From: Ramazzottius varieornatus | Lineage: Eukaryota > Tardigrada > Eutardigrada > Parachela > Ramazzottiidae | Direction of reading: 5' to 3' | DNA length: 64,000 nt | Assembly: GCA_001949185.1 (NCBI GenBank) | Contig: BDGG01000002.1 | Span: 6,290,772-6,354,771, forward strand | Part shown: positions 1 to 11,642 of the stretch, piece after piece | Layout: every line of letters begins with the position of its first letter | How positions within the stretch are numbered: the first letter of the stretch is position 1 | Program-made: the position numbers and the translations under genes | The notes under the pieces: generated by a model | Told to the model about the DNA's origin: nothing | Databases searched by the model: none | Seen by the model: the letters and a program-made list of their open reading frames with translations, nothing else

Positions 1-162
1 CAAATCAAAACCGTCTTCATGTGTCTATCGTCCGAGTAGGGAGATTTCTAACGGGATAAAAGGATAAGTATACCTCAACTTGTGCAAGAGATTTAGTCTT
101 AGACTACAGAGGCAGCTCGCTGAAAATGATTGAAAAAAGAAGAGTAGAAACTTCCGTGAAGA

Positions 163-3100
163 TCATCGAGTGGCGTTGGCAGTCCGAGCAGCGGACCTTC
201 GCCGAAGGATCACTCTGCGGTCCGCCAGTAAACCCAAGGCATAACGACGCCGTTCTGTCTTGCCATCCGTCGTTCGCTTCACCAGGAAGTCATTCTGGCT
301 AAACTGCACAAGTACACCGGAAGACCTTCCGTGTTCGTGGTGCTCCACAGTGACCTGCTGGTTACGATAAAAGGACTTACCATCCACCGTCAGACGATTT
401 TCGTCGGTATAGACTTCGACGGGCTTCATGATCTTGGCCGCCTTTTCACGTTCCGGCATCTCCTTCAGTATTCGGTTGATGTTCGCTAGGTCTTCGTACA
501 CATCGCGGTCGTCCAAAGGTTCCTTCAAGGCAACCGCGAACTGGTTTCGACGACGTCGCTGGACACTACGATGAAAACTTTTGAATTTTCAATGATGTTC
601 CGTTATTTTATGCCATAACTGAGGGGTCATATAGTCACTAACAAGGAGCACCGCAAGATCGCTTTCCCAATTGGCGCACGTTCTGAGTATTACCGGCTCA
701 GGTCGTGCACCACTTGGAAGAAACATCTTGTCAGCTTGATTGTTTTCCAAAGCGGCGCAAGCACTCATTATCACGGCTGAATGTGTGTGCCACTTAAGAA
801 AACGAGAAGAACGTTATGCTGATATTCCAGAACCGGAATTATAAAACATTCAGCTTAGGGAAGAATAATTTTACCTTGGGAAGCCGCTCTGGGGACCATT
901 CAGCATCACTTGGGCTGTTTGCGGTGGGGAAGCACTCGGATTCTGGTTTCTGCTGCTACTTTCCACAATGCAGGTCATCTCTTCCAGAAGTCTAACATGC
1001 GGAGCATCTGTCCGTTTTCGCATGTTTCTCGTGTTGATAGCCAGCATATCGCACTTACACGTGGCGAAGTCCAGCGTTCGCTGCAACTCGTACTGCCTTC
1101 GGTTCTCTTCGAACATGCTGCTGACATGACTCTTGGCTTTCTCCGTGTTGGTTGCCAGCCGCTTCTCTGTTTCGTCTTGGTCCAGCAGACACTTCTCATC
1201 CGTAACCAGCAATGACCGTTCTCGCGCACTGCCCAGTCTTTGTAGTTCATCACGAGCTTCTTGGAGGACGAGATGGAGTTCTTTTTGAAGGCTTTCGTCT
1301 GTCACCAGAAGTATCTGGTTCATGGCTTTCTTGAAAGAATGATACTGTCGCATTGCCTTCCTCAACTGTTTCTCTTCGATAAACTGAAAATTATTCTCTA
1401 GGAACTCTTTGGAAAACGGATCGAGTTCTAACTTGTCAACCATGCCCGACAAACGAACAAACTTCTCATCTTTGTTGTGTGGTGGGTTTTCGACGTCAAC
1501 GGCGTTCGCTTCCGATATCTTCCTCTTTTGTTCTTTGTGAGGCTTCTTTAAGCTGTCTGCTGGATGTAAAATAGTAAAGTTTGGACGATCAAGAGAGACT
1601 ATTTGGTTGCTTTTGAACTCGATAGCCGCGAACAGCTGCTGAGTAATTTCTCTTCGTTTATTCGCTGCGTCGTTGGTAGAGGTGAATGCTTCCCGGTTGA
1701 CCGTTGGTTTCTGCGATAGCTTGGTTCGGTTCTTCCTCCGTTCAAGGTTCTTTTTCATCAGGAACTGTAATGCTTTCGCTTCGGTCTGCCAGTCGTTGGC
1801 GTCGTTTACTCGAAGAATGGACGTGGGGATGGTTATCACAGCAGGAACAGGCGGGTCGAAGACAATCTTGTAGGCTTCCAACATGGAGACATTGACGGGA
1901 GGATTCGTGGCTGCTGAACTCTGGCTGGCACTGGCATCTTCGTCGCTGACGATGCTAAGAGTTGCGTCCGAATCATGCTCCTTTTCGTCCTCACCTACAA
2001 TCGGATTCATCGGTCAGCTCAAGTACTGTATCTCAGGTAGACATCCGATTAAAAATCTGAGGCTTTCATCGTACATCTGAGGCTTATCGTAGTACGATAA
2101 GTCTGTACGCAGGTTCATGCTGCATACTATATACAGTTTATCAACCTGTCACAACGCTCAAGTCGTTCATAAACATGCATACACTATTCCTTTTACAAAT
2201 CAGGGTGCGCGTGTATGCAAGTACGTTAAAGATTTGTTCTGAAGCTTTTCAGTCGGTTTAACGTATCCAAATACATTTTCTGATTGTCTATAATTCATAA
2301 AGAAGCCACAACAGGGTAAAACGCACCTGTGCTAATCTTGCCACCATTTTGTGAAATTTCGATCAGCGTCTGTTCAAACGCTTTCAATCTCCGTGATATC
2401 TCAGCGCACTTCATCCCACTCTGGACGTTACCCACAGGCGGAAGGTACCGACAGATCTCCAAGTCTTCTGCTACCAAATCTTCGAAATCCAAGTCCCCTT
2501 GGACGTCGTTGAGTGGGACGACGGATTGATCATCGACGACGAGGACTTCTCTAATGGTCGGACTATCTTCAACGATTGTTCGTGGTCTAGTCAGCTTTCT
2601 CTTTTCTGGCGAAGCAGGCTTAGCTGCTGCCTTCAGAACCTTCTCGAGGGAAGGGTTATCTCGCGGATTCCAGGCAGTAGTTGGCTTGGGTTTTGGAGCC
2701 GAGCCTTGTGTTGTGCTAGAACTTGACCCAGTGCGTCGCTTCTTGACGCCATTACTACCAGCCGGAACTTGCTTCGGCTTGAAACGCTTCTTCGCCACAC
2801 CTGGCTCCACTTTGACAGTCGATCGAAAGGGATCCTCCGTCTGTAGTAGTTCGGTACATTTCAGCAAGTTCTGAAACTCCGATCCAGGGGGATCTTCCAT
2901 TTTATTCAATGTTAACGGAGCTGGCAACGTCTTTACACTGGATGCTCCAACTCCCGTCGCGTTCGCTCCACCTGCAAACGCAATACACTCATGTACAAAC
3001 TATCTGTTTAGCTAATAAGAGTTAGTAGACGCTTACGACTTACCTGTTCAAGTCAACTGATGTCCGTCTATCAGACTCACGAGGAGGAAGACGGACCACT

Positions 3101-3226
3101 ACCAGAGAGAAGAATTAGTTGCTTGTAGAGCGAAGCCTCACTGCTATCCAGCAGTCGTCGCTTTTCCGCGATTCGATCTCTCTGTGCTTCCCAGATCCGC
3201 TGCTGGGCTAGGCATCCATTCCTCTG
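163..3226 (-). CDS. Sds3/BRMS1-family Sin3-HDAC corepressor subunit (multi-exon; 5' end unclear)
   Basis: The C-terminal exon (565..163) ends in RRRSAARTANATR and has the pattern of the Sds3/BRMS1 C-terminal domain: a DVYEDLANINRIL helix, then a small beta domain with VDGKSFYRNQQV and DFLVKRTTDGK. In known family members this domain belongs to the Sin3-histone deacetylase complex in the nucleus. Upstream exon 2010..875 splices to it in frame (CCAAG|gtaaaa to tcgtag|TGTCC). Its middle (about residues 205-330) looks like coiled coil, as in Sds3, but I cannot align it residue by residue. A further exon (2900..2327, Lys/Pro/Ser-rich) can join in frame through an acceptor at 1995 (gattgtag|GTGAGG), giving 698 residues in total. 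Alternatively translation starts at the ATG at 2010 (512 residues, with an in-frame stop just upstream) and 2900..2295 is a separate short gene. A helical exon at 3226..3088 (frame contains EAQRDRIAEKRRLLDSSEAS) can also join in frame, but no start is visible for it. The family call rests on the last exon only. Confidence 0.55.
566..874 (-). other. intron of the Sds3-like gene carrying a foldback repeat
   Basis: This intron separates the last two exons of the Sds3-like gene. Positions 645-742 form an inverted repeat of the family described separately, with GGCGCACG on the left and CGTGCACCACTTGG on the right. A second half-copy lies at 785-805 (GTGTGTGCCACTTAAGAAAA). Confidence 0.5.
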
Positions 3227-3437
3227 TCTCTGAATGAAGATTAACATTACCAGGACAGCAACATACGAGCTGGAAGATATTCCATGGAGATTGGAGAAAG
3301 GCACCGAGATGAAAGAAACTAAGAAAGTTTGCTTTTCTTGTTGGACGCTTTCCAAGCCATTGTGGGCTCGTGACGTTTCTCCTGACGTAAAACACGCAGC
3401 GTGGCCTCCAGGGCTGTGCCGTATTTTGTCGGCCGTC

Positions 3438-3588
3438 CACGTGATGTTTTACGGAAACCTTCCGGACACATGTCACGTGCATAGGGGGTTTCGAGGCCGC
3501 TGAGGGGTCCCAAACCACTGCGAAACTCATTTAACGGTCGAGGCTGAGCCGTGTATGAGCTCATCACGCACCGTTGTGACTCATCATA
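3438..3588. promoter_or_regulatory. candidate promoter elements: two E-boxes and an X-box/AP-1-like site
   Basis: Two perfect CACGTG E-boxes occur at 3438-3443 and 3474-3479. At 3565-3588 a GTTGTGAC..CATAGCAAC arrangement resembles an RFX X-box and contains an AP-1 core TGACTCA. The cluster lies upstream of the visible exons of the minus-strand Sds3-like gene, so it may be its promoter, but no transcript start can be seen. Confidence 0.2.
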
Positions 3589-3639
3589 GCAACGCGGCAT
3601 AGCATCACGAGCGCTGGATCAGAGTTTAGAACCGCGTAG

Positions 3640-3760
3640 TATTGCGAAACCATACGGTAGCAGTGCGGTACGGCCATACCCAACCGCAAGAAAATTGGGA
3701 TAAAAATGCCGTACAGCACGCGCTGCAAAACTCTGGGACGGTGTCCGTCTGCGCCACATC
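3640..3760. repeat. GTAC-rich dispersed repeat, copy A
   Basis: This stretch is related to 7340-7500. Both contain ACCGCAAGAAAA, then GCCGTAC, then GCAAAACTCTGGG or GCAAGATTCTGCG in the same order. It lies just downstream of the retrotransposon (which is on the minus strand), and copy B lies just upstream. I do not recognise the family. Confidence 0.35.
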
Positions 3761-4326
3761 GCCCGGTGACGCAGGCGCCGTAGCTGGCAGCATGAAGTTT
3801 GTGACTGATTGCCTGTTTTGTCGGGTGTTTCTCTCTCGGAATTCACCGGAAAAGCTGAGGTCGGTCATGTAACGTGGGTTTTCGTGTGCTGTAAGCCAGA
3901 GAAGGAATTCCCTTCTGATTTTTAGCATCCTCGGCTTCAATCACTCCTTTAGAAACGCTGTTTTAATAACTGTGGTGAAATTTTCACCGATAGTTTTTGG
4001 CAATGTAATAATAACCTTTATTCTGTTCGATTGCTAGCCAAGCTTAGCGCTGTATGAACAAAATTGGAAGAAGTGAGACAAGAGCGCCAGGAGAAAAAGC
4101 AATAACAACAGCCCAAATTCTTTTTCGTTTTCTTTTCTAAAAATAGCAAGATTTGAACTAGCAGCACCGCGTCAATATGATTTCTGAACCACTTGAAATT
4201 TGAAAAATTCAGAGCGTCAACATAGTGCTTGAAAGTTCCAAAGGTATTCAAATCTACAGCACTAGGGCAGAACAAAGTCTTTTAGCAGGGGTTCGGCGAT
4301 GTAAGCAAATGAGCTGATGGTGGAAT

Positions 4327-7150
4327 CAAGGAGGGAACGTGAAGAGGCGGCCATCGAAACTGGACTCAACATCAAGGCTTTGTTTTGGTTACGGGTTCTT
4401 AGGTTCTGGTATGGCAGGACAATTTTCATCAGCTTGTCTCCCTTGGCGAGATCTCCGTTCTAGATTTTCCAGGCATTCACCAGAATGCTCGCACATCGTC
4501 GATGCCACAATGGTTTCCACCCTACTTCTCGGAGGTGCTGATGGTATCGTTTGAAGTCCGGGTCGTGGCTTTGGTCCTCTTTTCCTGCGGGGCTAAGACG
4601 AATGCTCCGAAGGAACTTCTTTTGGATCGATTCGAGCTGCTTTTGTAGGCTCTTAGTGGTGGTGAACCAGGAGGAGGATGCGTAGTCGGCAATCGATCGA
4701 ACCAAGAATGTGAAGAGGAGTTGTTTCACTCCTCCATAGCGCTCAGGAAAGAGTCCATGGATACCGTAAAGTCTCTGCCTGCACTTTGCCGTAACTTTGT
4801 CCACTTGTGCTGTCCACTCCATCTTGATGGAGAACTTGATACCCAAACATTCAGCTTCGCTCACCAATGGAATCTTTTCTCCGTTGATCGTATAGCTGCC
4901 ACTTGGCACCTCCACTTTCTTCATCTTATTTGATATGCGCAGATGCTGGGACTTTTCGCGATTCAGCTCAAGGCCAGTTCCTTCGCACCAGTCTTCAAGT
5001 CTCTGCAGGTCTTGTTGGAGCAAGGTACAATCTTCTTTGCTTTTGATATTCCGCCATAGCACAATGTCATCTGCGTACTGCATCACGGTGCGCTGAAGTC
5101 TTTTTGCCAGGTTTTTCACAGGAATAATGAACAGGATCGGGCCAAGAGCCGAGCTTTGCGGGACACCAGACAGGACAACGCACTCTGAAGAGAAGTGTCC
5201 ATCGACAGTCACCCTCTGACTTCTTCCGCGCCGGTAGTCGGACAGTAGGTCTTTCAGCTCGCCTTGGACTCAATGGCTGATGAGGCTCGTGACGATAGTA
5301 GAGTGCGGAAGTTTGTCGAAGGCTTTAGAATAGTCCAAGAAAACGGCGTCCACTTCCTCTCTTCGGAGTAAAGCTGGGGTTATATTGATGAGCCATATGG
5401 ATCAGCCGCATTCCCGTCGATCTTTGCTGTCTGAATCGAGAATATGAATTGAACTGAGAATATTGAGAATATGAAAGTAGACCATTACGATTCAAGTAAT
5501 TAGTTAAATGGCTGGCGACGATTTCTTCAAAGAGCTTGGAGATTGGTGGAAGAAGGGAGATCGGCCGGAACTGCGAGCTTTCTTCCTTTGGCATTGGAAC
5601 AACGTCTGCCTGCTTCCATGCTGTTGGATACTGGCCTCGGCTGATGATGAAGCTGAAGAATCTAGAGAGGGGATACAGGATAGCCGTTCGAGCGATCTTG
5701 AGTAGTCGATTCGTTACCAGGAAAGAACCAGAGGCTTTGGAAGAGTCACATCGTCGGAGCTGTTCAAGGATCATCGTAGTCGTAAATTGGAGTGGTGGGC
5801 AGTGGGGTGAATCAGCAGGTTCAATACGGATTGGCTCAACATTACTTTCTGGCAGGCAGTGCTGTGGACAGGCAGTATAGACTTTGGCGAAATCTTGACT
5901 GATGTACTCAGCTTTCTCTTGGGGATCAACTATGTGCTTTTCATCATGACCACTAAAGGAATAGGAGGGATGGAGATGCTGGAGGTGTTCTTCTTGTCAT
6001 GTTTCCATACTGCTCTGGGATTTCTGCGAGAGGATGTTGCGATGGCATAGAGACAACGGTGCTTGTCTGACTGAATGATCCGTTTCTTGCTTGCTTCAAG
6101 CTCTTTCCAACGTGAATGGTCTGCCTGGTCCATTGTTCTTCGCCATTGCTTGTGGGCACTTCTGCATCTCCGCAAGCTATCAATAGTTCTTTCGGAAAGG
6201 GAAGGACCATGAAGACGTTTGTCTCCCACAGACTTCAGCTGGAAGTTACTCTTAGCAGCAGCGACAAAGTTTTCCCGAAAAACTGTAACAGCGACGTCAA
6301 CGTTACACATCAAATCAAATATTTTTCCCCAATCAATCGATGGTAGGACTGATCTAGTGCACTGGTCTTTTCTCCGTCGATTTTCCATATCAGCTTTGGC
6401 TTTGTCTTGAACTTTGGCGTCATCAGCATCACCTTGGTTTCAAAGGCAAGATGGTCGCAAGAAGCTGCAGGTGGATCGATGACTCTGGTGTTTCTGACCA
6501 ATCCAAGCTGAGTGACAAAGAGCTGATCGAGGGATGACTTGCTCTTTGCACGGGTCCGTGTGGTTCCTATTACCTTCTGCCAAAGCTTGAATTCTTTCCT
6601 CAAAAGTATCAGGTCTCTGTCCCTCTCTGACTTTCTGCTTGCATCGCCGTCCCACGTGATCTTTGGGCAGTTGAAGTCTCCCACCAGGATTACGTTGCGC
6701 CGTAGAAAGGGAGGAATGCGTTCCATGGATGAGCGAAGCTTGGAGAAGACGTCTGTATCATAGCTGGGAGCGTAGATGACTCCGATGAGTACGTTGGGAC
6801 GCAGGCAGATCAGCTTTATCCACATGACTTCCAATCCGTCAACTTCCATGCTTGTCATCCTTATTGCTTGGAGCCCTTTCTTGACCGCAATGGCGACTCC
6901 ACCTCCAGATTCCTTCCGGCATCCTTCTCGATCTTTTCTGAAGAGATCGTACTGATCCGGATCTACGATCAAACAATGAGCCGTAGATTTTTCTGCCCAA
7001 GTTTCCACGAGAGCGACAACATCCGCCTTCCGTTCTTCCATTCACCCCTTCGTCTCCTCGCTTTTGCTCCTTATGCCGTTGATGTTCCCGTACAGGAATG
7101 TCAGCTTCTTCCTGATTTCGCCTATAAACTGGTACGGAGGCATGGTGCAA
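4327..7150 (-). mobile_element. degenerate non-LTR (LINE) retrotransposon, APE endonuclease plus reverse transcriptase
   Basis: Read on the minus strand, an apurinic endonuclease-like domain begins near 7135 with NINGIRSK. It continues through 7041-6347 with VALVETWAE, GGGVAIAV, GVIYAPSYD, VGDFNCP and the CDHLAF signature. A linker (about 6388-5930) leads to reverse transcriptase (5774-4460) with FRPISLLPPISKLFE, LDYSKAFDKLPH, SGVPQSSALGPILF and the catalytic YADD at about 5080. The order is that of Jockey/CR1-like LINEs. The coding frame is broken at least at about 6350, 5925-5775 and 5325, with an in-frame stop near 5270 (the SLISH* region), so it is a fossil. No poly-A tail or target-site duplication is obvious. 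Confidence 0.9.
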
Positions 7151-7339
7151 AGTCACACGATATATAGATTTGAATAGATTTGAAGAAATGTACGAGAAAA
7201 CAAACGCAGTCAAAAAAATAGTGGGGCACTGAACTTGAAAGATACTTCTGTTTGACCATCTTTCTCGGTCGAAAAAGCTTGATGGTTTGCTGTTTCCTAA
7301 GATATCTCAATTCAGAGAAAAAATTGCCGTTATAACAAA

Positions 7340-7500
7340 ATTTTCGTTGCGGTATGCCGTCCGTACAGCATATGGAACAGCGTTTGCAGCATGGTACCGC
7401 AAGAAAAAATCACGGAAATAACCGCGTGCCGTACGTGCAGCAAGATTCTGCGAGCCCGCAGTATGGTTCCGCAAGCAAATCCCACGCGGGTTTATACCCT
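7340..7500. repeat. GTAC-rich dispersed repeat, copy B
   Basis: This is the counterpart of 3640-3760 with the same ordered blocks (ACCGCAAGAAAA, GCCGTAC, CTGCGAG). It also carries inverted pieces such as GCGGTATG near the left and CAGTATGGTTCCGC near the right. It lies between the 5' end of the retrotransposon and the next gene. The family is unknown. Confidence 0.35.
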
Positions 7501-7764
7501 GCGCTGGATGAAAGATCGGGTTTCAACAACTGGGGCATCCAGATCCAGGCAGATCTCCACCCGATTAAGTTATCAACTTTCGTGATCTCACTCTAGCATA
7601 GATAACTTTATATTTGTTAACCGTGGATTTGGCTCTTGTAACTGGTGCTGTGTTTTGCAGATCTCGACGAGGAAGAACTTGGACTAGTACGGACCTCGTC
7701 CGAATGCATGCCAAATGTTCCTAACTTTGGACTGCCAGTAGCTTAACGCTGCACCCTCTCGGAC

Positions 7765-10700
7765 ATGTCTGCTACAGCAGCCAACATTTCTACTCGACAT
7801 CTGAAGCCAATTCTTGAAGACGTGGAGGATACTAAATCTACCACGGCTACCGACGAGCGCTTTTTCTCCGATGACGAAGACGACAGTATCATAACGCACA
7901 AAGCGACTCCATCCAGTGGCGTGGACAGGATCACCTTCTCGAATTCATCGTTCAATGCGCTGATCAAAGGTACATCTAACGGATCTGGGGCGATCGATTC
8001 GAGCAACAGTACATCGATCCTGCTGCAACCGACTCCGTATGCATCAGTAGCAAACCGGGCGGGAGCATCGAATGCGTAAGTTTGTTCCATATATGAAATA
8101 GTTTACAACACTCTCCCTCTTGTTTATTTCATGAGGTTAAACAGTCGTGCTCAACCTGCCGCCAATTTGCAGTGTAACCGATCCTCAGCGGGCAGTATCG
8201 AGTACGCCGCAGGAGAGTTCCGCCAGCGATCATTTTAGCGGAAGCTTCCTTACCGAGGACGATGAAAGCATTTCTCCATGGTCTGCTAATCCATTTGAAC
8301 CGCAGGTGGCAATACCTTATTCAACTCATCAGTTTGAAATATGTTTTGAAAGATTTCATGCTGGTTGGGTTACCATGTAGTTCGCCCAGGAGACTGGGGC
8401 ATCTGGCGACGCGGAAGTTGAAGACCCGTTCGGGTTCGCCGCATGGGAATCAGGGTTCGCCAGACGTCACTCTGGAGACTTCACATCAACAACAGTGGAA
8501 AAACCCTGGCAAAGTCTCAAAACCGTTCCAGGCGATGTGAGCCACACCACATCCCTGCAAAATAGGTAAGTTCCTTGGAAGAATGCAGTATTTTCTCCAG
8601 GAACAGTCCAGTCAGTGTAGGTGTCATTCTTGTCATATAGCTCAGTCTCGGCGACTACGAGGTCTCCCTTGAAGTTCGTCAATCCAGACTCCCCAGTACC
8701 ACCTGATCCAGTGCTTGCCGGCCATGAACTTGCAGAGTCGAGATCGCTGCGCGAAGAGCTGCAAGCTGCCAAAGAGGAAATTGCTCTCCTAGTCGAAGCT
8801 GTACACGAGAAAGATCTGAGTGTCATTACCGCATACCAGCACGCGGAAGAGTAAGCTGAGCCGATCTTTTGTTTTTCCAGAACACAGACGGATGAGAGTG
8901 TTTTTGTGTGTTATGTCAGGCTCAAGGAAAAGTATGCAGCCGAACGGCGTGATGGTCCCCTGATGCAGCAGCGGCTGGAAGCGGCGCTTTGGAACGCATC
9001 AGAACTGGAAGCCAGGAACGTTCTACTCACGACTCAAATCGCCGAGCTGGAAGCTAAGACTCGGAGGATGTCCAGCAGATTTAGCGACATGGCTACTTTT
9101 TTGGGATTAAAGAGCTCCTCAAACGACGATAAGGTACCAAGGCCATGTGCCAGCTCAGTTCTCAGTGCGGCTTCTTTCTCTCTAGATGTACGTTTGATCA
9201 TGCTACAGGCGATCGAGAGAGAGATTACAGCTAAGCTGGAAAGCCTGCTTCAAATAGAGAAAGATTTCTTGAGTACAAAGGATCAAAGTCGAGATGATGC
9301 GGAGACCCAGCGTAGTCTGCACAAGGAGATCAAAAGCCTGAAGAAACAGATAGAGAACCAAGAGGTACGATCCAATTTCACTCACATTTTCTCATATGAT
9401 AACTGTCGACCGAGTTAGTTGTCTTGTCCCCTCTGACCGACCTGTTCCGCGAAATCTGAAAAACTCCACGATATTTTCAACATGCTGGATTTTTTAGCGC
9501 CACATAATCCAAGTAGAGGACTTTGAGGCCAGAAAGCTGGCGGCCCGTGACCAAGAAATCAGGTCTTTGAAGGACCGACTGAATCTTGCCGATGAAAAGC
9601 TTCAGGAGCAAGAGTAAGACTTTTATCCTTTGAGCCACAATTTGTGGAAACATCCCAGTTTTCTGTCACAGAAAATTGAACAGCGCGCTTTCCGCTGAAA
9701 CGAAGAAATTGCTTGCGGAGCTGAAGGTGTCCCAACACATTATTGAGAGGAAAGATGGCATTATCCAAGAACTAAGACAACCTGACGCGAGTTCTGACTC
9801 CGCGGTGCCGTCAACAATGACGTCGAGAACGGTAAACTTGCCTTCGCCTTACTTTAGATAAATCTTTCAGTTTCATTAACAATCGCGATTTTAGGCTGAG
9901 CTACTCGCGAAGTCCCCAGCAAATGCAGCGGTGAACCACGCTGTTTCTTCGACAGAGGCACCAAGTAACCTCAATGGCAAAACTGCACACGTCAAACGCG
10001 AACTGGTAAGTTGAGAGTTACTGTTCTTGAGGTCCGTTCTCTCACATCTTCTTCTTCAATAACAACTGCAAGGACACTAATAATAACATGAAACTTGCTT
10101 CCTGTAGCGTCTGCTGAATACAGCTTTGGCTCAAGTCATAGCCGCTTCGGACAACACCAGTAATCAGCTCAGACTGGAAATACGTGATCTGCAGCTGCAA
10201 GTTAAAGATCTCCAAGAGACTGAAAGCTGGTTACGTGAAGAGCTCAGGGTGCGAGCTGAAAATTCAAATAAAGAAGCAGTAGAGGTGGATGTCCAGAAGG
10301 CCGTGACGACCCACAGAACAACCCAGACTTTGGATGATTTGGGATCTGTTGATGGTTTTCAGCGGAACCCGGCTGTCGAGTGGACCGTAGGTATAAAATA
10401 TGGGGATAATTTTCATGTGATACCATTGTACGTGATTCGTATCTTTGGGACAGGAGATTCTTTCGCTCTTGAAGAATCTGATGATCCGCCCTCCGAACTC
10501 GGCAGGCGACGAAGCTACCCATTTGGTCGGGCTGCAACAAGCCCAAATCTCTGAGCTTCTTGCTATTGTGCGGCGCATGCAAGACGCACAAACGTCTTCC
10601 AACATATTCATGAAGGTAAATCAATATTGTGGTTACGAACAGGAACCGTAATTACGTGCAAAAATCCTTACAGCCCTCAAGAAGTATTATATTTCATTAC

Positions 10701-11642
10701 AGGAAGCAGAGAAGGTTCCACTGAAGGATAGCACCGAGGACCATAAGCTCCAAGACGTTATCGCCGTGTTACAGAAAATGCTCACCGAACGCGAAGACGA
10801 GATCGAATATTGGCGAACCCTTCTCTCAAGAAAGGATAGCGCTCAACCCGTCTATTTCTTGCCGTCGTTTCCGGTGGCAGAGAACGAGCTGCCGATCGTG
10901 TACAAAACACAGACGGCGCATTATAATCTTGAAGACAAAAGCCTAGATGGCGCTGCGGTTCCAACTGGTGCACAACCTGGAACTTCCGGCTATGAGACCT
11001 TTGCATCAATGGACCACAACGAAAAATACCAGTCCAGGAAGGGTTCTGGTGATCACAGAGAACTGTCTGAGACTCAATTGCAAATAGGTTCAAACTCGAA
11101 TGCTTTTACAGCTGCGGAAAGTTCAAAGGTGATGCTTTCATTCAATTTGCGCAACTTTCTATGTTGAGTTATAATCTAGCGACTCTTTGGAGTATTGATA
11201 AACGAAAACACTGATTCTCTATTGTTTGTTATAGGTGGCCCCTGTTTCTCCACATCCTTCCAACAGGACAATTGAGCATGCGGGTTCTAATGGAGATACA
11301 AGAAGGATGGACCCTGTCGTGCAGCAGCTTCCTTATCACGCTCATTTATCGGAGAACTATGGGAAAGAACGCAGACTTTCTACAAAACTTGAGCTTCCAG
11401 ACATCGACTATGGGACAATTCGCAATCGCAGCAGATTGCAATTAGTAAGTACGCCCGCTAGTACTCGCAAAGTCAATGTGGCAATGGCGAAGTACGAAGT
11501 TGTTGAATGATCGAAGGGAGAGTTATTGTAATAAAATTGATGTTTTCAGGACCAGCTGCAAAATCTTTGCCGCAGATATGATCTAACCCAGTTCCGCTCT
11601 GCAAAACTTCTTCCAGACAATTCTGACCTTGCGGTTGACTGA
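7765..11642 (+). CDS. Coiled-coil protein with NPF/DPF trafficking-type motifs, 921 residues
   Basis: Fourteen exons join in frame: 7765-8075, 8173-8305, 8381-8565, 8641-8850, 8920-9133, 9209-9364, 9498-9613, 9672-9831, 9895-10005, 10108-10386, 10454-10615, 10703-11128, 11235-11444 and 11550-11642. All junctions are GT-AG and the total is 2766 nt. The start is the first ATG with an acidic Ser-rich leader. Residues about 140-200 contain SPWSANPFEPQ and VEDPFGFAAWESGF. NPF is the EH-domain ligand and DPF/FGF-type motifs bind clathrin-adaptor appendages. From about residue 240 to 600 the protein is heptad-rich coiled coil, with long helices such as LREELQAAKEEIALL. The C terminus is short (NLCRRYDLTQF). 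I do not recognise the family. A membrane-trafficking accessory or tether is a reasonable inference from the motifs, no more. Confidence 0.8.

Noticed and set aside
910-1215. Plus-strand open frame opposite the Sds3-like exon
   Set aside because: Antisense shadow of a better supported spliced exon on the minus strand.
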